From Gibbula magus (Eukaryota; Mollusca; Gastropoda; Trochida; Trochidae), in contig OW388291.1 in assembly GCA_936450465.1 (NCBI GenBank), forward strand, positions 76,532,436 to 76,596,435: 64,000 nt of DNA, read 5' to 3'. The notes under the pieces were generated by a model. It made no database searches. It was given only the letters and a program-made list of their open reading frames with translations, and was not told where the DNA came from. Positions 1-13,400 of this stretch are shown here, in pieces (the first letter of the stretch is position 1; every line of letters begins with the position of its first letter). The position numbers were made by a program, and so were the translations under genes.

Positions 1-2350
1 AGAACGTGCAGGTGAGTGAGGAATTCATACCGAGCACTTATTCTACCTACTTTGTCATGTGGGTCTATTTTCATCAAGACTTTGTCTATATCTCTCCAGG
101 AAAACAGTTTTATTGCTAAAATCTAGAACCATAGGTCAGGATGCCCTTTGCATATTGCACGTCAGATCGATCATCAACTTATTGATTGGTTTCTAGGAAT
201 TCTATTACAATGCTGAAGGTTGTTTTCATAGACACGCGTAAATAGAAACGTTCATTATGAAGTGAATATACCATTTCACAGTTCAAGTAATATAAATTTT
301 CAGATCTTAAGCAATTTTCTTTTTAAACATTTCATATTTTAACACGGTATACTTCTCTTGGATGTAACATACACTCAAACACAAAAGAAAAGTTTTCATT
401 TTCAACAGAGTAAAACACGAAATATTTCTGTCTAAGAAATTTGCCAGACACGTGTTGTTTAAAGACTATTCTCAATTTCATATATCACTACATGATGCTT
501 TTATTTTTATGTTAATTCAAATATGCTTGGAGTGTTGAAATCGCTTTTTCAACAATGGTAATTTGGCCAGAAACTTTGACATTTAAGTTAAAACTAATGT
601 AGAAATGTTATTAATAAAAAGATGTTAAATATCATAATGCTAGATTATTATATAACCTTCTTGGACTTAAATATAACGGTATTGACGCAGCATTACTGTA
701 GGACGTCATACAAACGCAAATAGGCCCTTTTTGACTCTCCTATCTCGTAAAGATAGTGATATTCAACAACATCGAGTTTTTCAACTTTTTAAAAACCGTT
801 TTATTTCTCAGAAAAATGAACAGATAATGTTGAAAAAATTCAAAATTAGTTTAGTCGGTCTCTGAACACTTGGTGTAACCCAGTCGTACTTCATCACATG
901 CGGATTGAAATATTTGGAATTTTGTATGGTGATGTTTTTTTTGCGGTTGAGTGAATTTGTTGATCAGAGAAAAGTATCCGTCGATGTTGACTTTATTATA
1001 TTAGATTCTAATCGAATATAATTTAAAATTATTGTAATAACATATATGTTTGGAAAACTAGTTTGATAAATGTTGATACATTCCTTTTGACTTTGGGCAA
1101 AGCAGAAAATGAACAGTGGGCAGTATGTTTGTTTATATTGAAAACATTAGCTTCATAAAGTCCAATTTATTGATGCAAAAACCTGCAGACCTGTCTTAGA
1201 ACGACGAATATATGTTCTCTCTAAAGGTTGACATATTTCAATTTTGTCATTGAATATATTTTATTTTATATTTTATAGTTTTTCAGAAGCCTAAAGGTGT
1301 GTAACTTATATTTGTTTACGTCATTTGCTGAGCGACGCTCTAACTGACGTCCTGAATCACGAGCATGTTTTATTGTCTCGTAGAGTGTTTTATTGCTGTG
1401 GGTATCTTACATGTATATATGTTTTTATATGTGCGTCAGAGGTTAGATTGCCTCTGATCCTCAAAGTTTAAAATGTTATGCAGTATAAATTATACACGCA
1501 CGTAAATCTATCTGAAATGTTGCGACATAATATTACTTTCATGATCTCAGTAAAACTCATTTGAATTCTTCTGTGACATGTGGAGTGAATTTCACTGTTA
1601 TTTGCTCACGATACATTATTTGACTTTTTATCTATTGATCATTACATAGAGTCTATTTAACCTGATTAAGCTGAAAACCTAAATGTGAATGTTGTGATAA
1701 TTTATTTGAAAATGTATTTTTACTTATTGTTTTATTTTTAAAAATAATATAATTTTCTTTAGGTTAAAGGATAACATTATATTTTTAATAGACAATTAGA
1801 TATTACAACTCACCTTCTGAAATAATGTTGGATATCTCGGGAAAAGGAAATGTATCTCTTGAAGAAAGTGCAAGATTGTCCTCGCTCCAATATAAAATGC
1901 CTTTTACTATTATTGTGGCTTGATTGTGTGTTAATATAGCTACTCACATTACGTTTTTCTTCCAATGAGTCCAGCTGACACTTCATTGCAGACCATTCTT
2001 AATTATCATTTATAAAAGACTTGGAATAATTACACCTCATTTCCATACCTGTATTATACATTCTAGAATCACTACCATTATAACATCGGATGATAATAAT
2101 GATAATAATGCACTGTAGAAGTAACACATGTCATCATTAGCAAAAATTGGTTTGTATTTAATAATCAATTCAAAAACTTTATGGTGTACAACATGAGGGA
2201 AATGTGAATTATTCATTCCAGCAAATGCATTAATAATTCTTCTCGTTACAAAAACAACATTTTTTTCAATTTTAGTGTTGATATTATGGAATATATAAAT
2301 TAACAAATGGTTTAGAATTATTGAAGACATTGTTTATCTATAATTTGACA
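1..2350. repeat. Segmental repeat copy 1 (partner 19804-23470)
   Basis: Long stretches match 19804-23470 in the same orientation. Blocks 1-485, 865-985, about 1620-1690 and 1780-2320 align with 19806-20280, 20278-20385, about 22035-22100 and 23015-23420. This copy keeps about 385 bp (480-865) that copy 2 lacks. It lacks the TIR element at 20716-21629 and the 45-bp array at 22314-22940. No gene was recognised inside. Confidence 0.8.
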
Positions 2351-3500
2351 TTTGCTTTTGAAAATGGTACATGTCAAAATGAGGCGACAGTCTACTCGGA
2401 AAGACACCTTATATAATTTCAGATCATTTTAAAACTTAAACACATCCAACAGAATAAAAAAAAAAAAAATGTTTATTACAGAAATATAAAAATACAAAAA
2501 TCTATCAGATTTTTAAGACGTTTAGCTATACCTAAAGAATATCCAGAATAAAATATATTCAAATCACAGTTAGATGTTATGGAAGTGTCACCTGTAGCAT
2601 TGTACATACTTGATAATGTGTTCTTTTATTAAAATCTTGCTTGAAACAATATTGCACTAGTATTCTTTATCAACAAATTAAACGTATGTGAAACTCGTTC
2701 TGTCATAATGTAGCAATAATGTGTGATGGTATATACATGTACAGGTATAAATAATAACGAACGACTATTAGCGCAACGAGGCTGACCAATTGACCTAGTC
2801 CAGTATAATTGATGATATAACGATCTCCAGTCCCTGCTGAAACACGATGCAATTGAAAGAAACGAAAACATCCCTTTTGTCTCTCGAGTCTTTCGCTCAC
2901 TGTATAAGGATGTAACAATACTGAGATTATTTGAAACAATTTTGTTTATTTCCAACAACAAAAACAATGCATTCAAGGGTCAACAGACAAGTGTATATAC
3001 AATGTAAAAATAACCATAATTGATAGTTTGTCCTCTTTCATCTTCATCTATTCGTACGAGAAACAACTAAAATTTGGGGAAATAAATCAATATCACAATG
3101 GTACCAACAAGCAAGTGCGACAATCATTTTTGAATAAAGTGTAAATGGATACACACCTTGAATAAATGGAAAATCTTCGTAATTGACACAACCTCATTGA
3201 AACATCATTATAGTGTGAGAGAATCGTACATGGACACTCTCATTAAGACGTGAATGTATAAGTCCTGCACACTTTTTACATACAGTTTCCAAAACATCAC
3301 ATCCATGTTTAATCCTTCATCATTCAGGCTGACAATTTTCGACTTATAATCTAAGGAAACTAACATCTGCCTCATCAAAAGGCAAAGGTATTGAAGATCC
3401 ACAAAAGTCGGGTTTGTTGACTTAAATCGACCTATAAACCGATGATAAATTCGTAAGATCATACTTCGGATTCACAAATGATACAGATTTACATAATTGA
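2351..3500. other. AT-rich sequence, no feature recognised
   Basis: It contains a short poly-A tract near 2458-2470. The small open frames here show no domain or codon pattern I trust. It lies downstream of the TDO stop and may be intergenic. Confidence 0.5.
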
Positions 3501-3757
3501 GCCTCGGGTTGGATAAATACTAATTCAATTGAGACCTATATTGGGTACACTCCATCAAAAGTTGAGATTCAGAATGGATATAGATTCGTTCAAGTTACAT
3601 AAGATAAAGACTCATTCAATTGAAACTCAAATTAGACATATACTGATTCAACTATATCTTATTATATATTGGTGTAATTAAGACAAGATTGAGACTGGTT
3701 CTTTTGAGACTATCTTTATAGATATGGCTGAACTTGATACACAATTTAGACTCATTG

Positions 3758-4342
3758 GGACTCAAATAAGACATAGACTCGTCCAATTGGGACTCATATA
3801 AGACATAGACTCGTCAAATTGGGACTCAAATAAGACATAGACTCGTCCAATTGGGACTCATATAAGACATATATTCGTCCAATTGGGACTCAAATAAGAC
3901 ATAGACTCGTCCAATTGGGACTCATATAAGACATATATTCGTCCAATTGGGACTCAAATAAGACATAGACTCGTCCAATTGGGACTCATATAAGACATAG
4001 ATTCGTCAAATTGGGACTCAAATAAGACATAGACTCGTCCAATTGGGACTCATATAAGACATAGACGCGTCAAATTGAGACTCATATAAGACATAGACTC
4101 GTTCAATTGAGACTCATATAAGACATAGACTCGTCCAATTGGGACTCATATAAGACATATACTCGTTCAATTGAGACTCATATAAGACATAGACTCGTCC
4201 AATTGAGACTCAAATAAGACATAGAGGCGTCAAATTGAGACTCATATAAGACATAGACTCGTCCAATTGGGACTCATATAAGACATATACTCGTTCAATT
4301 GAGACTCATATAAGACATATACTCGTTCAATTTAGACTATAT
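3758..4342. repeat. 32-bp minisatellite just 3' of the TDO stop codon
   Basis: About 18 copies of a 32-bp unit built on GACTCATATAAGACATAGAC then TCGTCCAATTGG. More degraded copies run back to about 3505. The array ends about 40 bp from the TDO stop. Read on the gene strand, the unit contains GAGTCTCAATTGAAC, close to the GAGTCTTGACTGAAC that spans the stop. Confidence 0.9.
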
Positions 4343-4383
4343 CTGAATAGATATGGGTATAATTGAGACTGGATAAAGACTGT

Positions 4384-4480
4384 TCAGTCAAGACTCAGGG
4401 TGACAAGGTCAGGAATTTCAGTCCGAGGTCGCAGGTACGTCGCCAATTTGAAGAGGTCACGGAACACCTTGTAGTCGTCT
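4384..4480 (-). CDS. TDO2: TDO exon 12 and stop codon (residues 299-330)
   Basis: Acceptor tttcag. It encodes TDDYKVFRDLFKLATYLRPR, aligned with [20 protein letters not shown], then a short tail ending in TGA at 4386-4384. The tail is shorter than in vertebrate TDO and unlike it. Confidence 0.93.
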
Positions 4481-7400
4481 CTGAAAGTTGTTTATATGAG
4501 CAGCTTACTAGCAATGACTATGGACCTAGTTTAACAGTTTACTCGCTGATTTAAAGTCCCCTAACAGCACAAAACCCGTCTATAAAAGGTCACATGTCAT
4601 TGCCGTTGTGATGTCATTTTTAAACATTATAACGTGACAAGAAAATAGTCACAAATGATCTGAAACCTTTAAAAGCCGAATATTACGTGCGTTACGAATA
4701 AAATATATCATTACCAATCTACCTTTCAGTCAATTGTATTCCATACTAAAAGTTCAAAAGTGCGTATACACTATAACAATATAATAACTGTACATTCGTT
4801 GGTAGCAGCACATTCTTCCTAGATATAAACGTTTTGTATATATGGGGTACGGATATATATATTATGGTTTCGAAATGTGCTTCACAACACTAACTCCTAT
4901 TTCACAGGCTTATTTGGTTCAATGTGTACATACTATTGTTACAATATTGATATGTTTAATATGAATAAGCCTAAATAATGCTGTTCATCTTCACCATAAT
5001 TTGTTATAGTTTCTTCCTACTTCCTTGCTACATATATTTATTGTTCTCTAACTAGTATGGAACCAGTATTAAACTTCAATTACTTTGGAACTCAAATGCA
5101 ACCACAATGACTTTATATCACATAATGAATATAAAAGTTGTAATGCACACAACTGATTAAACAAATATCTAACTTTGATCGTACATTTCACAGTTGACCA
5201 GTAAGTATACTCACGTGTATGTAGAGCGGAGATAGTCGTACCCGGAAGAGTTCTCGGTACCGCCTGTCCCCTGCTTCTGTCCAATCATGCGGTGTACCAT
5301 GTGGATGTGTGTACCTACATATATATATTTCAACATATAAATATAAAGTGATTGTATCATTTAGCCACTCAGCTATCGGAAATATATGTTATTTGAACGA
5401 TTATTGGCCAGTTTTAAAAACATTATTACCTTTCCCAGTCGACCTGTTACGATCATTGAGTCTACCATTATATATCTGCTCTTTCACTCTTAGGAAATCA
5501 TAACAAGCTGATGTAATACATTTCCTTTGATATTAGCAGGAGGAATTCCATGTGATTTACGACACAAAGGTTTCATTGTAGCACGGGGAGGAAGGTCGAA
5601 CGAAAGTGGATAAGGGTATTGTTTGAAATTCAATATTCGGGTTAATTATTATTGGAAACTTTAGAGAAAAGTATGGTATACATGGTGAAATATCCAAATA
5701 GTTGCCTTCCTAACATTCCACGATCACTTTAAAAGCGTATCATACTAATATGAGGATGACTTGACACTCGTATACTCAGCATGAAGGCGATAACTCCAAT
5801 TACACCCCTTGGGAAGTTATTTCTTTTGTTTGAGTTGCAAGTTATATGCCATAACCACCATCTGCGCAGGTTGGTTATCTCATAACCACCATGGTCGGTT
5901 ATGAGATATTCAACCTACGGAAACAGATGGACTTGTAAAATTTGGAAATTTTGTCAAAGTAGAAATGAAAATTTTGTAAGTAACGAAAGTGGGATTCGAA
6001 CACTGGACCTCTATATCGTCGAGCAGCGCCTTTACCAATGGAGCAACCGAGGATCCATACCGATGAGTGTTCATTCATTTGTGATTAGGATGTATTTACA
6101 TATTTTCTAGTATTATATATACATATGTATATATGGGTACCAATTTATGTCTACTTTATGTATGGAATGAAAGATAAAGTTTGAAACCTTCCTTTCGAGT
6201 CAGTCATGGGTGTATTGGGAATAATTCACTGATATATTTTGATCATGTCGTACAAATCAACAAAATACTCCTTTAAAATGCATATATACAATTAGTTTAT
6301 AAATAGAGTGTTCCGCGGGAGTGTAAGGCAAATAATGACCTGATTGCCTCGCGTTATGGCAATAAACTCTGCTCGGGCTGACGCCCTCGCGAGTTTATAT
6401 GCCATAACCACTCGGCACCGGGTCATTATTTACTACCAAAAGTTGGGTAAGGCAAGGTTCCATTTTCGGTCAACAATAATGCCTATAAAAGGGCATTGGT
6501 GTTACCTCATTTAAAGTAGGAGACATTCCAACATGGACTTACTTCTCCACTTCATGAGAGCGACATCTATATCCATTAGCAGTGTGAGGAGTTGGTAGGG
6601 CTGCTGGAACTCTGGTTTGTCCTGGTGCAGAATGATCAGCAGAGCTCCCTTCACAGAGTTCTGGTCCAGTCGCCACTCGCCTGTAAACATCACACATTAT
6701 ATATAAAAATTACTACATGACTAAAATGATAAAATCTATACATTTAAAAGTAAAACAGTGTTTACCTTTGTGGGATAATACTTGTCTCTATACATTTAAA
6801 AGTAAAACAGTGTTCACCTTTGTGGGATAATACTTGTCTCTATGCATTTCAAAGTAAAACATAGTTTACTTTTGTGAGATACAACTTGTCTCTATACAAT
6901 TAAAAGTAAAACATTGTTTATCTTTGTGGGATAATACTTGTCTCGATACATTTAAAAGTAAAACAGTGTTCACCTTTGTGGGATAATACTTTTCTCTATA
7001 CATTTAAAAGTAAAACAGTGTTTATCTTTGTGGGATAATACTTGTCTCTATACATTTCAAAGTAAAACAGTGTTCACCCAGTCTGATTAAAATCGACCTT
7101 GTTCCGAGGAATAAAATTTGCAAAATAATATATCTACCGGGATACGAACAGGTTTGGCGTGGAACCTACGACTGATATGAGTTCGTATCCCGGTTGATGC
7201 ACTATTTTGCAATTTTTATTCCACGGAAAACCGTCGATTTTAATCAGACTGAGTGTTCACCTTTGTGGGCTAATACTTGTCTCTATACATTTCAAAGTAA
7301 AACATAGTTTACTTTTGTGAGATACAACTTGTCTCTATACAATTAAAAGTAAAACATTGTTTATCTTTGTGGGATAATACTTGTCTCGATACATTTAAAA

Positions 7401-10400
7401 GTAAAACAGTGTTCACCTTTGTGGGATAATACTTCTCTCTATACATTTAAAAGTTAAACAGTGTTCACCTTTGTGGGATAATACTTGTCTCTATACATTT
7501 AAAAGTAAAACGGTGTTTACCTTTGTGGGATAATACTTCTCTCTATACATTTCAAAGTAAAACATAGTTTACTTTTGTGAGATAAAACTTGTCTCTATAC
7601 AATTAAAAGTAAAACATTGTTTATCTTTGTGGGATAATACTTGTCTCGATACATTTAAAAGTAAAACAGTGTTCACCTTTGTGGGATAATACTTCTCTCT
7701 ATACATGTAAAAGTAAAACAGTGTTCACCTTTGTGGGATAATACTTGTCTCTATACATTTAAAAGTAAAACAGTGTTCACCTTTGTGGGATAATACTTGT
7801 CTCTATACATTCAAAAATAAAACGGTGTTTACCTTTGTGGGATAATACTTCTCTCCATACATTTAAAAGTAAAACAGTGTTCACCTTTGTGGGATAATAC
7901 TTGTCTCTATACATTTCAAAGTAAAACATAGTTTACCTTTCTCAGAATCCTTTTTGAAGCGTTCGTCATTCAGGATGGGATCAAGATCAACGGAATCCTG
8001 GACAAATAAATGATTTACTTTTAATCATTGAAGGCAGCAAATTCAAAGGATTTTAAGTTGAAATTATTTCGAAAACCATTTTTTCCAATGAAGACTTTGT
8101 AGAATAACTCACCTTTTTCGTTTTTTCGACAAACTTATCCCAGAAGGAGGTGTCTTTCAGTCCAGGGTTCGTGCCAAGCCACCGCTACAGTAGACAACAA
8201 TATATTCAGTTCAATAGATTCTGAACAATCTGAGAAATTCATTTCCTACAGATAATATCCATTTAACATCCATTCTCACACATTTAAAGAGAAACAGATG
8301 ATTCTCTATTTCTAGCCCAGAACAAGAGGTGCATGTACATAGGAAGGATCCCGGAATGATTAAGCTAACCTCTTTTGGGAAACTAATGATTAAGCTAATC
8401 TCTTTTGGGAAATTAATGATTAAGCTAACCTCTTTTGGGAAACTAATGATTAAGCTAATCTCTTTTGGGAAACTAATGATTAAGCTAACCTCTTTTGGGA
8501 AACTAATGATTAAGCTAACCTCTTTTGGGAAACTAATGATTAAGCTAACCTCTTTTGGGAAACTAATGATTAAGCTAACCTCTTTTGGGAAACTAATGAT
8601 TAAGCTAACCTCTTTTGGGAAACTAATGATTAAGCTAACCTCTTTTGGGAAACTAATGATTAAGCTAACCTCTTTTGGGAAACTAATGATTAAGCTCACC
8701 TCTTTTGGGAAAATAATGATTAAGCTAACCTCTTTTGGGAAACTAATGATTAAGCTAACCTCTTTTGGGAAAGAATACCTTCATGCAAATAAACACTTTG
8801 TCATAATGTACAACTCTAAATAAGTACCATGACATTGTATGACTGGGCAATCCCAGGGCACAACCTACAATTATTTGCTAAAGACATGTCTCTTCCTTAA
8901 ATGGTAATAGAATACGCGGAGTCTAGAGTGAGTTCTCCGAATATAACTTATAGTAACAACTTCAGGTTGTTCAATTCAGTTGCAGCTAAAAGGTCCGTTC
9001 ACACTGTACGATTTGTAGTTACGTCTTATTGGATCAACGTGTTTACATGTATATGTACACCCTATGGTAAGTCCATTCGACTTCAATGTTCCCACAGTGC
9101 AACTGATGTTGGTTACTAGTTACAAGTCGTAACTACAAATCGTGTCATGAGAACACTTCGAGTTGTCTCCATTATTGTCCCTACATGTACCATGTGAATG
9201 GGCCTTAAAGAGCCATCACGGATGTTAGTGTTTCAAATTTTTGGAAAATATACTTATAACGTCATTCGCCAGAGATATCTTTAATCTACAACATGGCATA
9301 TGTTAAATAATTTTCATATCACGACAATGTATTGCAATTTGGTTGCAAGGAGAAGTATCACTTCGACTAGCACGCGCTACGGGTATCTGACGTATATAAA
9401 CAGAGTCCCCTTTTTTGTGTAATACGTACTACACAAACAGCAAGCGCTTCCGAAGCGTGAAGGCTCGTCTCTAGCGCAAGTCGCCATAACAACCCATGAG
9501 CTGCACGTGCTGCACGTGGCTCTCTTGCAAAGTACCCTTGTCACACATTACTGAATGTGACGATTGCTTTACAAACTATGTTTCTAAATGTCCTGAGAAT
9601 ATATAAAATATTTCCTGTTTAATGTTCTTTTTATTGAGATAAGATCAGCAAATTATGACAAATTTTTACTCTCATTAATTATAAAATTCAAGTAAAATAC
9701 CTAGTTTGGTAAAACAATTATTCTAATATCTGTAGCAAATACATAATTAAATGAAATGGTAAATAAATAACCATATATTTCGATTTCTTTCATTGCTCAT
9801 ATTTTTTGTTATTCTTTCGTGTCTTTGTTTACTGTGTGTGAGCTAGACCATAATGCTTTGCGCTTGAAAATAATAGACTGGATCTATATTTAGACTGGAA
9901 AACACCTTTACTAATTAATGCAATTTCTCGGCTTATTTTAAGTTGGGAAAATTAGGGAAAAATTAAGTGTATTTATTTCACGGAGATAGATTTTTGGAAA
10001 ATTTTTGATATTTTCATCAACATCCGTGATGGCTCTTTAAGATACCTGGTCGTGCACGACAAACTTTCGTCACTGGTATGGAATCCGCATCACACATAAC
10101 TATCACTCTTATATGCAATATAGTTTCAATGATTTCAGCAAACTTGCTCAATACGTGTCTTACATTGATGACGTCAAAGAGACTGCCCCCATTCTCCTCA
10201 TCTGGGTAGTCAGCCAAAACATCGCTGTCACACTTCTCCATCTTCTCCGTGTATGCCTTGCACTCATACAGTCTCCGGGACTTCTGTACATCCAGAAAAT
10301 AACATGTGTACTTCAGGCAAAGCCTTTGTTCATATTTTATTTAGAGGATCTTTGTAAGAGAAGCAGATTGTTTGCTGACGACTCTCAGATGATTCCAAGA

Positions 10401-13400
10401 GAATAAAGAGGGTGATAATATTCATACATTCTTAAATGAAGTAGAGCATATTGACGAAACTCATTCAAAAGTGTTTGTAACCGTCGCTCTCCCCAAATAT
10501 AAACACTGCAGTATTTTCGTGAACGTATGCCACATTTGCTCGTGTAATAATTTCTGTATTAATGAGTGAACTCACATCTCTGATCCCGAAGAGTTTCTCG
10601 ATCTTGCGAAACTGAAGACTTTGAAAACCTGATCCTCCTGTCAGACTGTCCCTGGTATTATATTTAACGGATGTTATTAAAAATGCAGACCAAAGTTAAA
10701 TTATTCGATGTCATTAGTTTTTCTAGAAATTATAACTCATGTTGTTTCTTATGAAATCAGTTAAAGACAATTATACATATAATATCGCGGATTTGTCTTT
10801 GAAGATATTCAATATTTTGTGTGACCAATGAAACAGTTGTTTCGAACCAGTAAACTACCAATTATTATTGCAATGATAAGTTATCAGGAATTTTTAATGA
10901 ACATGGTTTGTTATGGTTTGAATATATCCGACAAACATCAAATCATACCTAAAATCCACGAAGTTCAAAGGTGGCATGGTCTCCAGGATGTGGAAATGCT
11001 CAACAACCAGCTAAAACGTAGAATACACGTATGTTAAAGTGAGTGAGTGAGTGAGTTAGGGTTTAACGCCGCTTTCAAGAGTATTTCACTTATATCACGG
11101 CTGCTAGTATTATTGCAGGGAGAAAGCCCGCAACGCCATGTGGTTATGCATTGCGGTGAAACCTGCGAGCAACGGCTGGAACTAGCGAACCATGGAATTC
11201 AGTGTCGCGTTGCACCCAAACCTCCCTGGCGGGATTCGATCCAAAGCCGAACGCGCTAACCACTGCGCTATCCCGCCCCACGTATGCTAAACCTCAAGAT
11301 TAAAAATACTTATTTGCGGAAAGGTCATTGATTAAATAAATCTGAAATTACATCAAAAGGCTACATACTTATATTCATTAATTATAAATTCAAATCTGTT
11401 AATATGTAACAGGGGTATATTATTGTTTGATATTATTCACGTTTGAAACATTATTATAATGTTAAATTTAATATAATATTAGTATTACACAAAGATGTTG
11501 ACATTTGAATTTTGTTGAGAATCAAATAAGAATTGAATAGCGTTCTTTAGCATATCTACAGATTGATCTAGAAATGAATAGCAAATATGACACATAAGTG
11601 TTAGTTCTTGACAGTAGGGAATTCATATAGAGAATAATTTGTTACTGTTTTTAGTATTCAAGTATGAGCTTTGAAATTGTGGCTAATTCTTAGTATTTGG
11701 TAATTACTTGAAAAAGATTTTATCTAAAAGATTAAAGTGAATTTGTTCTAATTAACATAAACTTTAATCCATTTTAGTTAGTATTATAGGTTATGATATA
11801 ATACAATAATGTAAGCCTACCCTTATCACTTGGACAACCCGTTGAAGTCTGTTGATGGCTGTGTGGAATTCAATCTTTTTCCAGTCGGTCTGAATGAAAA
11901 ACAAAAAGTGTCGTTCTTCAGAAATACACAATGACTTAATGAGCCATTGGGTATGGTGATAAAAATATAGAATATGTCAAGAATGTGGGTATCTTTGACA
12001 TTACGTCATGTTCTAATACGTCATGCTGTAGATTAACGGTTTTTTTTACAATTTATATAATTTGGCAAAACAGTTTTAAACAAGAAACACTTATATACTC
12101 AATGGTTCTTCAATCCTTTATTGCGATAGATAAACTTTTGTATATGTGACAATTGTTTTATATAGACATGAAATAAACTTGATCAATGGCAATTGTATGT
12201 CATTATGTGATTTTAGAAGAAGATAGAACGTTGCTCACAATAACAATATAGAACTTTGGCTTAACATAAACTTTAGTCAATCAAAGTGACAAATTATTTA
12301 TAAACAGAAAATATAAACATTTACAAATTTGACGTATACAAATATCTAAATGTATATAATATAATAATACATTTCTGAGAATCTTTTAAATTTCCAAACT
12401 ATATTTGTTCTCCTTAAGCTTAATATAGTGTAATAAGTATTCTATGAATCAGCGTCTATAAAAAAAAAGACGTGTACAAACCTTGTCACTGAAGATACCT
12501 CTCAGAGAGTCCATATCATGCAATATTTGTTTGAACCACAACTCAAATGCTGAAAACAAGCAAATTTGCTTAACTTACTTGAATAAGTTAAATTGGCATT
12601 GTAAAAAAAAATCAAAACGTTGTAATTAGTCATTTACATCTCTATAATTAAATATATCTAAAAATGCAAAGCTTCAGGTTCGTCATTTCAAGTCTAAAAT
12701 TCACTTACTAGAAATATTATAAATTTGATCACTTATAGATTAGTGAGATTAGTTACACAGTTACTTTTAATTGTTTTTGTGGACAGTGAGCATAATATAG
12801 ATGAGAAAGAAACGCACCACATCCATAAGGACCAGCAACTGTATTTTCGTATTTTGTAACATGTCTGACAAGGACCCATTTTTTCTGTTCGTATTTTGTA
12901 ACATATTTGATAGAAAACGACCCATTTAAACTGTGATATATATTAAACATATAGTTAACCATGTAATATACTTAATAATTTGTTTAATTAACTTACCTTG
13001 ATGGACGATGATGAAGAGATGTTCATCGTGGACCGTGGAGTTCGGGTGCTGACAGCTTAAAAGTTTGTCCGTCTAATGAAATTATTTAGAAGAAGTTTAT
13101 TCAAGTGAGATGTCAGGGAAAAGTGTTGATTTATTCTTGATTTATTAGCGATATATTTGGAATCGAATAAAGAAGTGATATCCACAATGTGCAGATAAAG
13201 AAGGAAAATTGGAAAAATTAAACTCTATATGATAAAGTTATAAACAAATTTAAAAGTTAATAAATAAATGGATAGTAAATACAGACGCGGGTATCAATAA
13301 GATGCAATAAAACATATAAAGAGGGTTTTGTCCATAAGGAAAAGTTACAATCAAATAAATAAGTTGTTATCCGTGTGATAAAGTAAGAAACGGGAACGAA

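Noticed and set aside
2629..2976. Possible additional TDO exon (minus text VSAGTGDRYIINYTG)
   Set aside because: GDRY looked like the SDRYKVF block, but the real terminal exon with YKVFRDLFKLATYL and matching phase is at 4384-4480, and the flanking text here does not fit TDO.
5985..6060. Functional tRNA gene
   Set aside because: Box-like A and B sequences are present, but I could not build a paired acceptor stem or a clear anticodon loop, so I list it as a SINE fragment.
8211..8823. Frames of about 160 codons on both strands with a 10-residue repeat
   Set aside because: They are produced by a 30-bp minisatellite inside a TDO intron. Both strands are open, and no start context or domain supports a gene.
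10017..10406. Independent small genes overlapping 10164-10283
   Set aside because: The minus frame is TDO exon 7 read through its splice sites, and the plus frame is its shadow.
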